NCBI GenBank assembly: GCA_020832185.1
Contig: JAFIFE010000003.1
Location: 1 to 64,000 of the forward strand
Length of the DNA stretch: 64,000 nucleotides
Source of the DNA: Alkalibacterium sp.
GTDB lineage: Bacteria; Bacillota; Bacilli; Lactobacillales; Carnobacteriaceae_A
Direction of reading: 5' to 3'
Part shown: one piece after another, positions 34,592 through 44,398 of the stretch
How the letters are laid out: the number at the start of each line of letters is the position of its first letter
Numbering within the stretch: position 1 is the first letter of the stretch
Notes under the pieces: model-generated
Told to the model about the DNA's origin: nothing
Database searches by the model: none
The model's input: only the letters and a program-made list of their open reading frames with translations
Translations under genes and position numbers: made by a program

Positions 34592-37449
34592 CTGAAAGTA
34601 TGATACGTTCTTTGAAAAAAGCCTTTATTGATCACAGTATTACGGGATCTCATTATGATCCAAAACTTATTATTAATGACGTGAAAAAGAAAGAGTACAT
34701 GTTAAACGTTCTGCATGATGAGCTTAATACCTGTGAGCATTTCTTCTTCTCAGTTGCTTTCTTAACGCAGGATGGATTAGCTTCCTTAAAAGCACAATTT
34801 GCAGACCTGAATAAAAGGGGCGCAAGGGGACGTATCCTTACGTCTGTCTATTTAGCATTCAATCAGCCGGATGTATTTAAAGATTTACTGACTATACCCA
34901 ATATCGAAGTCAGACTATCTAAAAAAGAAGGATTTCACTCAAAAGGGTATCTGTTTAAGCACAAATCTTACCACTCGTTTATAGTTGGAAGCTCAAATTT
35001 GACCATGTCAGCCTTGAAGGTTAATTATGAATGGAATGTTAAGCTCACCTCTCATGATCATGGCCAAATGATACAAGATATCAATGATCATATGGAAAGT
35101 GAATGGCATGAGGCGGATCTCCTGACTCCAAAATGGATCGAAGACTATAGGGCGACCTACAAACCCATGAGACAATGGATGGAAAACCCAGTAATTGAGG
35201 ACTCTGATTCGACCGCTGCATACATTACCCCTAATATTATGCAGAAAGACGCACTTAGGAATTTAGCCAATCTCAGAGCACGAGGAGAAAATAAAGGAAT
35301 GGTTGTTTCAGCAACTGGAACTGGTAAAACCTATTTATCAGCTTTCGATGTAGCTCAGGCGGAACCTGAGAAAGTATTATTTGTTGTACATAGAGAACAG
35401 ATTTTGAGTAAAGCAAAAGAAGACTACAAACGTATTTTAGGTGGAGAAGAAGCTGATTATGGGATGTTATCTGGAAGCAATAAAGAGAGGGATGCCAAAT
35501 ATATATTTGCAACAGTTCAGACCCTATCTAAAGGACATATTCTTGAACAGTTTGCTAAGGATCAGTTTGATTACATTTTGATAGATGAAGTACATAAGGC
35601 CGGAGCGAAATCATATCATCAAGTGCTTGATTACTTTGAGCCCAAGTTCTTATTAGGGATGACAGCTACTCCTGAACGAACGGATGGGTTCAATATATTC
35701 GAGCTCTTTGACTATAATATTGCGTATGAGATCCGCCTTCAGGAAGCATTGGAAGAAAATCTACTCTGCCCATTCCATTACTTTGGAGTCACTGAGTTCG
35801 AGAAAAACGGGGAACTTATAACGGAAACGACAGATATTAATCAATTAGTAGAAGAAGAACGAGTTGACTATTTGATAGAAAAGCTGAATTACTATGGGTG
35901 CTCGAGGAATAATCCCAAAGGGTTGGTGTTTTGCAGCCGCAAGGAAGAAGCCAAAACATTATCCCGGTTATTCAATGAAAGAGGATACCTAAGTACCTAC
36001 TTATCCGGGGAAGATTCACTGGATAAACGTGAGAAAGAAGTCACACGATTAGAAAAAGGGCAAATTAACTATATCTTTACAGTTGATATTTTCAATGAAG
36101 GAATAGATATCCCTAAAATCAATCAGGTTATTATGTTAAGGAATACCCAGTCCAGCATCATATTCATTCAGCAATTAGGAAGAGGACTACGTAAAGATGA
36201 GTCAAAAGATTACGTAACCGTGATTGATTTTATCGGGAATTATAAGAATAACTATATGATACCGATGGCATTGTCTGGAGATACGTCTAGGAATAAGAAT
36301 GGGTTGAGAAAAGATACGTATGACACTCATTTCATTTCTGGGGTTTCAACTATTAATTTTGAAGAAATAGCTAAGAAACAGATTTTTCAGTCCATCAATC
36401 ACATTAAATTGGATTCGATGTTTGAGTTAAGAAAAGAATTTAATCTGCTATACAACCGTATAGGGCGTGTACCATACTTAAAAGATTTTCAAGAGAACCA
36501 GAAACTGGATCCATATATTCTTGCGACTAAGAAAAAGAGCTATTACGACTTTCTGGTTGGACTTAAGCAAAATGAAGGAATCCTCTCGAAAGAAGAGCAG
36601 CAATACTTGATGATCGCTTCGAGAGAATTTCTATCCGGGATGAGAAAACATGAATTAATTGTCCTGAAAAAATTAATCGACAACCAAATAGAGGAGTTAA
36701 GTGTTGAAAGCATGAAGCAGTTGTTTCAGGCACATGCACTAATGAATGACGACAGAACAATTCAGTCTGTCTTAAATACGCTAACGCTGCAATTCTATAC
36801 TGCGTCAACAGCTAAAACTTATGGCAACCATTCGTTTGTTACTCAAAAGGACGGCAGAGTGCAATTAACCCTATCGTTTAAAAAAGCATTCTCAAACGAT
36901 TATTTTAAAAAACTATTTATAGATCTTATAGAGACTGGACTATTGAAAACAGAAGGGTTTAATACAAGTACGGCTTTAACACGTTACCAAAAGTACAAAC
37001 GAAAAGATGTGCTGCGCTTACTTAATTGGGAAGAGCAAATGGTCGATCAAAATATTGGAGGGTATACTGCTAAAAATGGTGAATTTGTTATTTTCATCAC
37101 TTTGCAAAAAGGAGAGGACTTTACCGGTGCTTTAATGGCTTATGAGGATGAACTAATTGATTCTACCACGTTGAAATGGTTTACTAAATCACCAAGGACG
37201 TTAAATTCTCCGGAAGTTAAAAAACTCCAAGATCCAAAAAACTGGGCATTCAGAGTCTTTGCAAAGAAATCAGATGATGAAGGCACTGATTTTTATTACC
37301 TTGGGAAATGCAGCCCAGTCCTAGATACCATCGAGGAATTAGAGAAGCCGATTCAAGATGGGACTAAAAAATCGGTAGTAGAGATGCTACTGAAATTTGA
37401 AGAACCAATTGAGAACAGCCTGTTCCACTACCTCACTTTAAATGATTAA
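34588..37449 (+). CDS. PLD nuclease - DEAD/DEAH helicase - DUF3427 protein
   Basis: 953 residues. N-terminal phospholipase-D-type nuclease domain: HSKGYLFK (H117-x-K119) and GSSNLTMSAL near 134. Superfamily 2 helicase core: motif I SATGTGKTYLS (about 240), motif II LIDEVHKAG (about 332), motif III GMTATPERTD (about 356), motif V DIFNEGIDIP and motif VI QQLGRGLRK (about 529). The C-terminal ~350 residues fit DUF3427. The domain order suggests an ATP-driven DNA translocase with a nuclease, as in repair or anti-phage systems. The coupled NUDIX gene upstream suggests the pair acts together. It is less G+C-rich than its neighbours. A bidirectional terminator follows. Confidence 0.85.
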   Translation: MTESMIRSLKKAFIDHSITGSHYDPKLIINDVKKKEYMLNVLHDELNTCEHFFFSVAFLTQDGLASLKAQFADLNKRGARGRILTSVYLAFNQPDVFKDLLTIPNIEVRLSKKEGFHSKGYLFKHKSYHSFIVGSSNLTMSALKVNYEWNVKLTSHDHGQMIQDINDHMESEWHEADLLTPKWIEDYRATYKPMRQWMENPVIEDSDSTAAYITPNIMQKDALRNLANLRARGENKGMVVSATGTGKTYLSAFDVAQAEPEKVLFVVHREQILSKAKEDYKRILGGEEADYGMLSGSNKERDAKYIFATVQTLSKGHILEQFAKDQFDYILIDEVHKAGAKSYHQVLDYFEPKFLLGMTATPERTDGFNIFELFDYNIAYEIRLQEALEENLLCPFHYFGVTEFEKNGELITETTDINQLVEEERVDYLIEKLNYYGCSRNNPKGLVFCSRKEEAKTLSRLFNERGYLSTYLSGEDSLDKREKEVTRLEKGQINYIFTVDIFNEGIDIPKINQVIMLRNTQSSIIFIQQLGRGLRKDESKDYVTVIDFIGNYKNNYMIPMALSGDTSRNKNGLRKDTYDTHFISGVSTINFEEIAKKQIFQSINHIKLDSMFELRKEFNLLYNRIGRVPYLKDFQENQKLDPYILATKKKSYYDFLVGLKQNEGILSKEEQQYLMIASREFLSGMRKHELIVLKKLIDNQIEELSVESMKQLFQAHALMNDDRTIQSVLNTLTLQFYTASTAKTYGNHSFVTQKDGRVQLTLSFKKAFSNDYFKKLFIDLIETGLLKTEGFNTSTALTRYQKYKRKDVLRLLNWEEQMVDQNIGGYTAKNGEFVIFITLQKGEDFTGALMAYEDELIDSTTLKWFTKSPRTLNSPEVKKLQDPKNWAFRVFAKKSDDEGTDFYYLGKCSPVLDTIEELEKPIQDGTKKSVVEMLLKFEEPIENSLFHYLTLND

Positions 37450-37487
37450 AAAAATCCCTTCTCGTCATGAGAAAGGGATTTTTTCTG
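37449..37487. terminator. Bidirectional terminator
   Basis: AAAAAATCCCTTCTC and GAGAAAGGGATTTTTT form the stem between the converging helicase and GGDEF genes. Confidence 0.8.
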
Positions 37488-37491
37488 TGGT

Positions 37492-39351
37492 TCAGATGGC
37501 TTTGGAATGGCGTTTGTTTTCGTACATGGCAGAGTCCGCTTTGTTTAACAGTTCCTGAACAGTCTGTCCATCTCTTGGGTAATAAGCAAAGCCTACACTA
37601 GGGGTGCTGAGGACTTCATAGCCATCGATTATATAGGTCTGATTCAGTCTGTTCAAGAGCTGACTGGCCCATCTCATGGCCTCATCATAGCTATCAAGGT
37701 TATCTATAAGGAGGGTGAACTCATCACCGCCTAAGCGTGCCGCGTAGTCGGGTTCGGACACCATCGATTTAATGCGGGCGGCGACTTCTGCCAGCAGTGA
37801 ATCCCCAAAAGCGTGTCCATATTCATCGTTGATCGTTTTGAAATTATTCAAATCCATAAAGAGCAGAGCGAATTTTTTGTGATTATCCTGGGCATCTGTA
37901 ATTGCGTTTTTCAGCACGTCTTCAAAGCAGATACGGTTTGCCAGATGAGTCAGGTGATCATGAAAGGCCATGTATTGGATCTGTTCCTGATTGATCTTAT
38001 TCTCAGTGACATCTCTTGCAATCGCATAAACACCAACGACCTCATTGTTTGACTTTATGGGGACATGGGTAATGCTTAGATAATAAAACTCATTTGATTT
38101 ATTTGTTAAAGGCAATTCATAGTACTTGAATATCCCGTTTTTTGCATTGATAAAATGTTCTTTCACCGTTTCCTGATAATCGGGATGGATAAAATTGAGA
38201 AGCGGTCGTCCGAGCAGTTCTGATGGTGTAGAAACGAGTATTTCCGCCCCTTTTTTATTTACACTCTCAATGACGCCATTTAAATTAAACGAAAAGGCCG
38301 CATCCGGATGATGATCAAAAAGCGATTGGTATCGTTCCTGGTTCGTTTCCAGTTGCTCTACATTTTTGTAATACTTTTTAAGCAGTGTCTGGTTATCTGC
38401 AATAATCATATATTGTCTAATCATGACAAAGGCCACTGACAAGCCGACTCCAATAATAACGGCATTGACTCCCGTCGTCGTTATAATCATAAATAAGAAA
38501 AGAACAGTCAAACTGATATAAGGGAATAAAACACTATACAAGTGCAAACGGCCATCTAGCATAGATTGTGTTCCAGCCGGGAGTTCGTTGCCTTCTTTTT
38601 GAAGAAGCCCCGTATAACCGATCAGCATGACCCCTAATATAAATAGAGGATCTGTCCAGCTTCCAGAGAAGTAGTCATTAAAGCTGATCAAGTAGACAAA
38701 AGCGGTATCCGCAATGATATATGTTATCAGACCTGCTGAATAGAACAAAAGCATTTTATGGGAGAAGACTTTCTGACCTGTAAAATACAGAATCAGTACA
38801 CATAATACTAGAGCCAGATCCGCAATGGGGTAAAACAGAGAAAGGGCTATAGCGAGCTGGGAAACGTCCCCTGCAGCAATAATCGGTTCAAGTATAAAGT
38901 ACCAGCTGAATGTGGCAAACATGGTCATAATAAGAAGAATATCGAATACATAACGCATCAGAACAAGGTGCCGTTTCTCCAAGTGCAGTTTATAGACAAA
39001 AGCGCTGATGTAAAACAGGACATTGAATATGTAGAACACATCAGAAATACCTGGGTAGGGGACCTCTAAGCCAAGAAAACTTTCGTATAGTATCCAGAAA
39101 AACTCAGCGATGAAGTAGCTGAATGTTCCAACTGTCAGAAGGAACCAGAAAACTTTATCTTTCGCCTTGCTTCGCCGGGTAGCCTTTAACAGCCAGATAC
39201 CTGGGACAAGGGAGCCGGTAAGGGACAGCCAGTTTCCTCCCCATGTTAAAGCTGAAGGTGAGTTCTGAAAGAGAATGATCCATGCATAATAAAAAGATGT
39301 GAATAACACTATAAAACCTAACCAGTACTTGTTTTTTCTCTGAATGGTCAT
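37492..39351 (-). CDS. Membrane PAS-GGDEF diguanylate cyclase
   Basis: 619 residues. Eight to nine membrane helices fill the first ~310 residues and share the layout of the GGDEF-EAL protein at 17.5 kb (WGGNW/WVFRDNSWLR start, then paired helices). A coiled-coil linker (KKYYKNVEQLETNQERYQ) leads to a PAS domain (~340-450: FDHHPDAAFSFNLNGVIESV, with ARDVTENKI at its end) and a GGDEF domain with intact RLGGDEFTL near residue 540. It should make c-di-GMP in response to a membrane or PAS-bound signal. I see no RxxD inhibitory site. It is monocistronic. Confidence 0.87.
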   Translation of the reverse strand: MTIQRKNKYWLGFIVLFTSFYYAWIILFQNSPSALTWGGNWLSLTGSLVPGIWLLKATRRSKAKDKVFWFLLTVGTFSYFIAEFFWILYESFLGLEVPYPGISDVFYIFNVLFYISAFVYKLHLEKRHLVLMRYVFDILLIMTMFATFSWYFILEPIIAAGDVSQLAIALSLFYPIADLALVLCVLILYFTGQKVFSHKMLLFYSAGLITYIIADTAFVYLISFNDYFSGSWTDPLFILGVMLIGYTGLLQKEGNELPAGTQSMLDGRLHLYSVLFPYISLTVLFLFMIITTTGVNAVIIGVGLSVAFVMIRQYMIIADNQTLLKKYYKNVEQLETNQERYQSLFDHHPDAAFSFNLNGVIESVNKKGAEILVSTPSELLGRPLLNFIHPDYQETVKEHFINAKNGIFKYYELPLTNKSNEFYYLSITHVPIKSNNEVVGVYAIARDVTENKINQEQIQYMAFHDHLTHLANRICFEDVLKNAITDAQDNHKKFALLFMDLNNFKTINDEYGHAFGDSLLAEVAARIKSMVSEPDYAARLGGDEFTLLIDNLDSYDEAMRWASQLLNRLNQTYIIDGYEVLSTPSVGFAYYPRDGQTVQELLNKADSAMYENKRHSKAI

Positions 39352-39911
39352 GATACTATCTCCTCAAATCATAAGATGCTAATGACTATCTCTTTTTATA
39401 GGATAATATTAACAAAAGGGACGGGGTTATTAAAAAAGAATATATTATAATTATAGTTATTAATATTCATTGCTGTTATTAGCATTATACTATGTTCTGA
39501 GAGATAAAATACAGTAATACGCAATGATTTGTGAACTTTTTGTAACAAATTCCATATAGTTGCTGGTTTAAACGACTAGAATATTAGATTCAAACTATAA
39601 AATGAGAAGTGAATACGAATATGAAAGACCTCTAATATGAATATAAACAAATATAGTTTGTTTATTATACATACTTATGCAAAGTTTAACCCTTCATATT
39701 CCTTTTCAGTTGCTATTATATTCCTAAATTATGAGAAGAATAAGAATATAAATTAATAATTTTACTCTCTTATGGTGTGATCTCTCCATTCTAGTCAGGA
39801 AGCCTCCAAACTGGATGTCCATCTACAGGCTGCAGCAAATAGCTATAATTGGAAATAAACCCTGTCTTGATTTACTATTAAACTAAGAAACCATAGAGCA
39901 GAGGTGTGCAA
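39352..39911. other. AT-rich intergenic region between divergent genes
   Basis: About 560 bases without a gene. A weak promoter for the downstream channel gene may be TTGGAA (39849), 18-base spacer, TACTAT (39873). Nothing else is recognised. Confidence 0.45.
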
Positions 39912-40907
39912 ATGGAAGTCGTCTTATTTATTTCGGGTTTGAGTCTAACGTTGTTAGCTATCGTTGATTTGATTTGGACTACGCTTTGGATCGATGGTGG
40001 AGCAGGACCTATTTCAAAACGGACTGCCAGATTGACATGGATGGCTACAAAAAAAATCAGTAAAAATAGAAAAGGTCTGTTCAATCTGGTAGGTCCTCTA
40101 ATACTGGTCTTTACTCTGCTTGGATGGGTCCTGTTTTTATGGGCAGGGTTATCGTTATTATTTTCAAGTGACCCTGATTCCATAGTCAAAACAACGTTCA
40201 AAGGACCTGTGATGTGGTATGAACGTGTTTATTTCACTGGATTTTCCTTATTCACTCTTGGAGTGGGCGATTATTCTCCAAAACCGGGATTTTGGCAAAT
40301 CGCGACGGCAGTCAGTTCAGGAATGGGTATTTTACTCCTGACTTTAGGTGCGTCTTATATCATATCAGTCGTTAGTGCTGTCGTTAAGAAAAGAGCGGTG
40401 GCTCGATCCATCACTGGATTAGGAAATACGAGTAAAGACATCATCGAAAGTGCCTGGAATGGAGAAACCTTCTATCAGATGGACATGTTCTTGATGACGA
40501 TTTCTTCTCAAATTACAGAGCTGACACAGCAGCACCAGGCCTATCCGTTGCTGCATTATTATCACAGTCAGAAACCAGATGAGTCTTCTGCAGTGGGCAT
40601 TGCGATACTGGACGATGTGTTGACCATTCTTTATTATGGCGTAGACAATCATGAGACGGTCAACCTCACCTTGCTGAATGAAGCCAGATCAAGCATCGGT
40701 ACCTATCTGGAAACGATGACGTCCGCATTTATTCAAGAATCAAGTTCAGTCCCGCCAAATCCCACTATAGACAATTTGACAAATAAAAACATCCCACTTG
40801 TTTCAGAAGCACTCTTTTATGAACGAGTAGACAAAATCAGTCAGAGGAGGAAACAATTACTCGGAGCAGTTGAGGCTGATAATCACGAATGGCCAGCCTC
40901 CGGTTAA
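39912..40907 (+). CDS. Two-pore-loop-type K+ channel-like membrane protein
   Basis: 331 residues. An N-terminal helix (VVLFISGLSLTLLAIVDLIW), a second helix (LVGPLILVFTLLGWVLFLWAG), a pore loop with the selectivity-filter-like TLGVGDYSP, and a following helix (ILLLTLGASYIISVVSAVV) give an Ion_trans_2 layout. TLGVGD deviates from the TVGYGD filter, so ion selectivity is unsure. A ~170-residue cytoplasmic C-terminal part follows, with no recognisable RCK/TrkA-N domain. The start at 39912 has AGAGGTG in position. Confidence 0.75.
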   Translation: MEVVLFISGLSLTLLAIVDLIWTTLWIDGGAGPISKRTARLTWMATKKISKNRKGLFNLVGPLILVFTLLGWVLFLWAGLSLLFSSDPDSIVKTTFKGPVMWYERVYFTGFSLFTLGVGDYSPKPGFWQIATAVSSGMGILLLTLGASYIISVVSAVVKKRAVARSITGLGNTSKDIIESAWNGETFYQMDMFLMTISSQITELTQQHQAYPLLHYYHSQKPDESSAVGIAILDDVLTILYYGVDNHETVNLTLLNEARSSIGTYLETMTSAFIQESSSVPPNPTIDNLTNKNIPLVSEALFYERVDKISQRRKQLLGAVEADNHEWPASG

Positions 40908-40913
40908 CTGTAA

Positions 40914-40958
40914 GTAAACCCCTCACACACTCTATCGGAAGTGTGTGAGGGGTTTATT
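40914..40958. terminator. Bidirectional terminator
   Basis: AAACCCCTCACACACT and AGTGTGTGAGGGGTTT form a long stem with few loop bases, between converging genes. Confidence 0.8.
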
Positions 40959-41003
40959 GATGTGTTGAGAAAAGGCTTCAAATAATTACCTGATGAGAAG
41001 GCA

Positions 41004-41966
41004 TTAAACGGCTATCGGAAAGTTTGAATCGCTTAAGTAAGCGTTCAGGAAATGCTTGATTCGTGTCTGGTACATTGTTTTATCTGCAATGTAAGCATAT
41101 CCGTGTTTGGCTCCCAGTGCTATATACAGTTCTTTCGGACAATTGGCAGAATGGTAAAGTTCATAGGCCATATGAGTAGGAACAAAATCGTCTTCATCCC
41201 CATGAATAAAGAGAATAGGGGTTGAGGATTTTTTGACCTGTTCTTCAGGGCTAGCTTCTCCAAACCAGTATCCTGCTTTGACTTTAGTAATCAGACTGGT
41301 CATAGGAATAAAGGGATACTGCGGCAATTTGTACATCGTCTTCAGCTGATGCGCCATTTCTTTTGTAACAGAGCTGTACCCACAATCTTCTATGATCGCT
41401 TTGACATTGTGCGGCAATGGCTCTCCACTGACATTCATCACAGTGGCCGCCCCCATACTTAATCCGAACAAAATGATTTCAGTCTCTTCTCCGTAGTCCG
41501 CTATCAGTTTATCGATCCAATTGACATAGTCTTTTCTTTCATGCCAGCCAAACCCGATATAGTCTCCTTCGCTTTCTCCATGTCCTCTAGCATCCGGAAT
41601 GAGCAGATTAAAGCCTAAATCAAAATACAGTTTTGCCCAGGGGGCCATATCTCTGTTGCTCCCGCCGTAGCCATGTGCAATAATTGCGACTTTTTTTGTC
41701 TGTTCCTTATGCGGAATCAGCAGCCCGGATAATGTGAGCTCATCAATGGATCGCAAGGTCAGGAGTTCCTTATCTACTGATTGGTACCATTCTTTTTCTT
41801 TTTTCCATGGATCATCAGGAGTGATTTCTTCCATGCTGAATTCATCGATAAACGCCTTTTTATTGATTCCTACTGCTATTTTGTAGAAGTGTGCACTCGC
41901 ATACGCTAAGGCAGAAGCAGCCAACCCAACGGTCCCGAGTATTCCCCATTTAACGGACTTTTTCAT
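41004..41966 (-). CDS. Membrane-anchored alpha/beta hydrolase
   Basis: 320 residues. An N-terminal hydrophobic anchor (WGILGTVGLAASALAYASA) precedes an alpha/beta hydrolase: oxyanion HGYGGSNRDM, PDARGHGESEGDYIGFGWHE, nucleophile GLSMGAA (Ser), acid HGDEDDFVP and His in AKHGYAY. The family includes secreted or surface serine hydrolases of unknown substrate in lactobacilli and staphylococci. The start at 41966 is chosen for its SD (GGAAGGATGG); the longer frame has no SD. Monocistronic. Confidence 0.82.
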   Translation of the reverse strand: MKKSVKWGILGTVGLAASALAYASAHFYKIAVGINKKAFIDEFSMEEITPDDPWKKEKEWYQSVDKELLTLRSIDELTLSGLLIPHKEQTKKVAIIAHGYGGSNRDMAPWAKLYFDLGFNLLIPDARGHGESEGDYIGFGWHERKDYVNWIDKLIADYGEETEIILFGLSMGAATVMNVSGEPLPHNVKAIIEDCGYSSVTKEMAHQLKTMYKLPQYPFIPMTSLITKVKAGYWFGEASPEEQVKKSSTPILFIHGDEDDFVPTHMAYELYHSANCPKELYIALGAKHGYAYIADKTMYQTRIKHFLNAYLSDSNFPIAV

Positions 41967-42059
41967 ATGTATCCATCCTTCCTTATCCATAAACGTCTTT
42001 TTTCCATTGTACAGTAAAGTCATGGAAAAATTGAGAATAAATAAATTTAGTCACGTGGC

Positions 42060-42108
42060 TTGACATAAACAGGTGTATGGTGTTTAATATACCCTGTAGG
42101 GTATTTAA
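42060..42108 (+). promoter_or_regulatory. Promoter and CstR/CsoR-type operator of the persulfide operon
   Basis: -35 TTGACA (42060), -10 TAATAT (42085, 19-base spacer) or TTTAAT (17). The palindrome ATACCCTGTAGGGTAT (42089-42104) overlaps the -10 and fits the G/C-tract operators of CsoR-family repressors such as CstR. The operon's last gene is a cstR homologue, so autoregulation is expected. Confidence 0.72.
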
Positions 42109-42134
42109 GCCCGTTATCTAAGGAGGAAAAAGAA

Positions 42135-42452
42135 ATGTTTGGATTATTCAACAGGATACCAGCTGTGAGTACAAAAGAGTTAGAGACCGAAATGGTTAAC
42201 AAACCAACGATTGTAGATGTTAGGACGTCAGGGGAATACCGTGGAGGGCATATTCCGGGAGCGAAGAATGTTCCGTTGAATACAATTGAGCAATATAAAG
42301 GCAGCAAAGATCATAAAGTCTATGTCATCTGTCAATCAGGAATGAGAAGTAAACGAGCGGCATCGTCATTAAAGAAAAAAGGGTACGATGTAATCAACGT
42401 TCGTGGTGGAATGAGTCAATGGACTGGAAAAGTTAGAGGAGGAAAAATTTAA
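42135..42452 (+). CDS. Single-domain rhodanese
   Basis: 105 residues. PTIVDVRTSGEYRGGHIPGA and the active-site loop CQSGMRS identify a rhodanese sulfurtransferase; the Cys carries a persulfide. The first ~10 residues are hydrophobic but too short for a clear anchor. AAGGAGG precedes the ATG. It is the first gene of the operon and abuts the CoA-disulfide reductase gene, which starts at the next base after the stop. Confidence 0.87.
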   Translation: MFGLFNRIPAVSTKELETEMVNKPTIVDVRTSGEYRGGHIPGAKNVPLNTIEQYKGSKDHKVYVICQSGMRSKRAASSLKKKGYDVINVRGGMSQWTGKVRGGKI

Positions 42453-44108
42453 GTGGATAAAATTGTTATTATAGGTGGCGTAGCAGGCGGGATGTCTGCA
42501 GCAACACGTTTACGTCGATTAAAAGAAGAAGCTGAAATCATTATTTTTGAAAAAGGACCCTATGTTTCATTTGCAAACTGTGGACTGCCTTACTATGTAT
42601 CTGGTGAAATTTCAGAGCGCGATAAACTGATCGTTCAGACACCCGAAGCCTTGCACGACCGTTTCAGACTGGATGTCAGACCTGAACATGAGGTTGTGTC
42701 GATCAACCCGGAAGATAAAACAGTAACGGCTAATCATAATGGGGTCCTTGTAACTGAAACATATGATCAGCTCATATTATCTCCTGGCGCAAGAGCCTTT
42801 ATTCCGCCTATTGAAGGACTAGATGAGGCAGACAATGTGTATACGTTAAGAAATGTGCCGGACTTAGATAAAATCATGACACGCATTGATGGAATGGATC
42901 CTAAAGAAGCTGTCGTCATTGGTGCAGGATTCATCGGCATCGAAATGGCAGAAAATCTCAGACATAGAGGGATCGAGGTCACTCTTATCGAAAAAGCCCC
43001 TCATGTGCTGCCGCCACTCGATGAAGAAATGGCTGCGTTCGTTCAGAACGAATTGAAAGAGCAGGGCGTTAACGTCATTACTTCCCAGTCAGCTGTTGCC
43101 TTTAAGGAGGCCGGCAATCGAGTCGTTCTTGAAGACGGAACAGAGTTTTCAACAGACTTGACGATCATGTCAGTCGGTGTACAGACGGAAAGCACGTTAG
43201 CTGAAGAAGCTGGAATCGAATTAGGTCTGCGAGGCGGGATCCTGGTCGATGAAACGTATCAGACAAGTGTGAAGGATATTTACGCAGTAGGCGATGCGAT
43301 TGTTGTGAAAAATCAGATTACAGGTGAGGATGCACTGATCGCCTTAGCTTCTCCGGCTAACCGTCAGGGGCGACAAGTAGCTGATAACATTGCCGGGATC
43401 AAACGACCTAATAAAGGAAGCATCGGAACAGCCATCGTTCGAGCATTCGGATTGACCGCTGCGTCCACAGGATTAAGTGAACGTCAGGTGAAAATGGCTG
43501 GAATGGCTGTCGCTTCCGTTCACACATTGAGCAAAGACCATGCAGGCTATTATCCGGGTGCGACGGATATCACGCTTAAACTCGTCTTTAATCCGATCAG
43601 TGGAAAAATTTATGGGGCTCAGGCTGTCGGTGTCAAAGGGGTCGATAAACGCATTGATATTATTGCTACAGCCATTAAAGGCGAATTGACAGTGTATGAC
43701 TTACCGGAACTTGAGTTTACCTATGCTCCACCATTTGGGTCAGCTAAAGACCCGGTCAACATGGCTGGTTATGCAGCCCTCAATGTTATCGAAGGTATGA
43801 GCGATCAGGTTCAGTGGCATGAATTAGAAGAAGAACTGAAAAATGGCGCGATCCTTTTAGACGTTCGCAGTGAAGCTGAACTCGAAGACGGTCACTTCCC
43901 TGATTCAATCAATATTCCATTAAATGATTTACGTGACCGCATGAATGAATTAGATAAAGACCAGCCGTATGTGATCAGTTGCCGAAGCGGTCAGCGGAGC
44001 TATATTGGTGAACGTATTTTGAAACAAGCAGGATTTAAAGTGAAAAATTTAGATGGTGCCTATGCACTTTATCAAACAGTGAAACCGGAGGAATTAGTCA
44101 ATGTATAG
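42453..44108 (+). CDS. CoA-disulfide reductase with C-terminal rhodanese domain
   Basis: 551 residues. FAD-binding IIGGVAGGMSAATRLRRL, redox Cys in SFANCGLPYY (single-Cys type, as in CoADR and Npsr), NAD(P)H motif VIGAGFIGIEMAENL and FAD motif IYAVGDAI. A rhodanese domain occupies ~465-551 with active-site CRSGQRS. Fused CoADR-rhodanese enzymes reduce CoA persulfide/polysulfide and move sulfane sulfur, and are part of sulfide detoxification operons. Start is GTG, preceded by AGAGGAGG. The next rhodanese gene overlaps its end by 8 bases. Confidence 0.9.
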   Translation: MDKIVIIGGVAGGMSAATRLRRLKEEAEIIIFEKGPYVSFANCGLPYYVSGEISERDKLIVQTPEALHDRFRLDVRPEHEVVSINPEDKTVTANHNGVLVTETYDQLILSPGARAFIPPIEGLDEADNVYTLRNVPDLDKIMTRIDGMDPKEAVVIGAGFIGIEMAENLRHRGIEVTLIEKAPHVLPPLDEEMAAFVQNELKEQGVNVITSQSAVAFKEAGNRVVLEDGTEFSTDLTIMSVGVQTESTLAEEAGIELGLRGGILVDETYQTSVKDIYAVGDAIVVKNQITGEDALIALASPANRQGRQVADNIAGIKRPNKGSIGTAIVRAFGLTAASTGLSERQVKMAGMAVASVHTLSKDHAGYYPGATDITLKLVFNPISGKIYGAQAVGVKGVDKRIDIIATAIKGELTVYDLPELEFTYAPPFGSAKDPVNMAGYAALNVIEGMSDQVQWHELEEELKNGAILLDVRSEAELEDGHFPDSINIPLNDLRDRMNELDKDQPYVISCRSGQRSYIGERILKQAGFKVKNLDGAYALYQTVKPEELVNV

Positions 44109-44397
44109 ATCAATTAGTATGGATGAATTTGGACAAAAGCAGAGAAGAGAAGACATCACAATCATTGATGTGAGAGAAGCAGACGAGTATTCTGCCGGTC
44201 ATATTCCTGGAGCAGTCAGCATGCCTTTAAGCGGATTGGCTCAGGGCCATGAGTCGCTTGAAAAAGACAAAGAATACCATGTCATCTGTCTATCAGGTGG
44301 CCGTTCGTCAATGGCATGTGACTTTTTGGGAAATCAGGGGTATGATGTTGTTAACGTTATGGGTGGCATGTCTGCCTGGAGAGGGGAAATCGAGTAA
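44101..44397 (+). CDS. Single-domain rhodanese
   Basis: 98 residues with ITIIDVREADEYSAGHIPGA and active-site loop CLSGGRSS. It overlaps the end of the CoA-disulfide reductase gene and is followed one base later by cstR. It is the second free rhodanese of the operon and probably a persulfide carrier. Confidence 0.87.
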   Translation: MYRSISMDEFGQKQRREDITIIDVREADEYSAGHIPGAVSMPLSGLAQGHESLEKDKEYHVICLSGGRSSMACDFLGNQGYDVVNVMGGMSAWRGEIE

Positions 44398-44398
44398 G

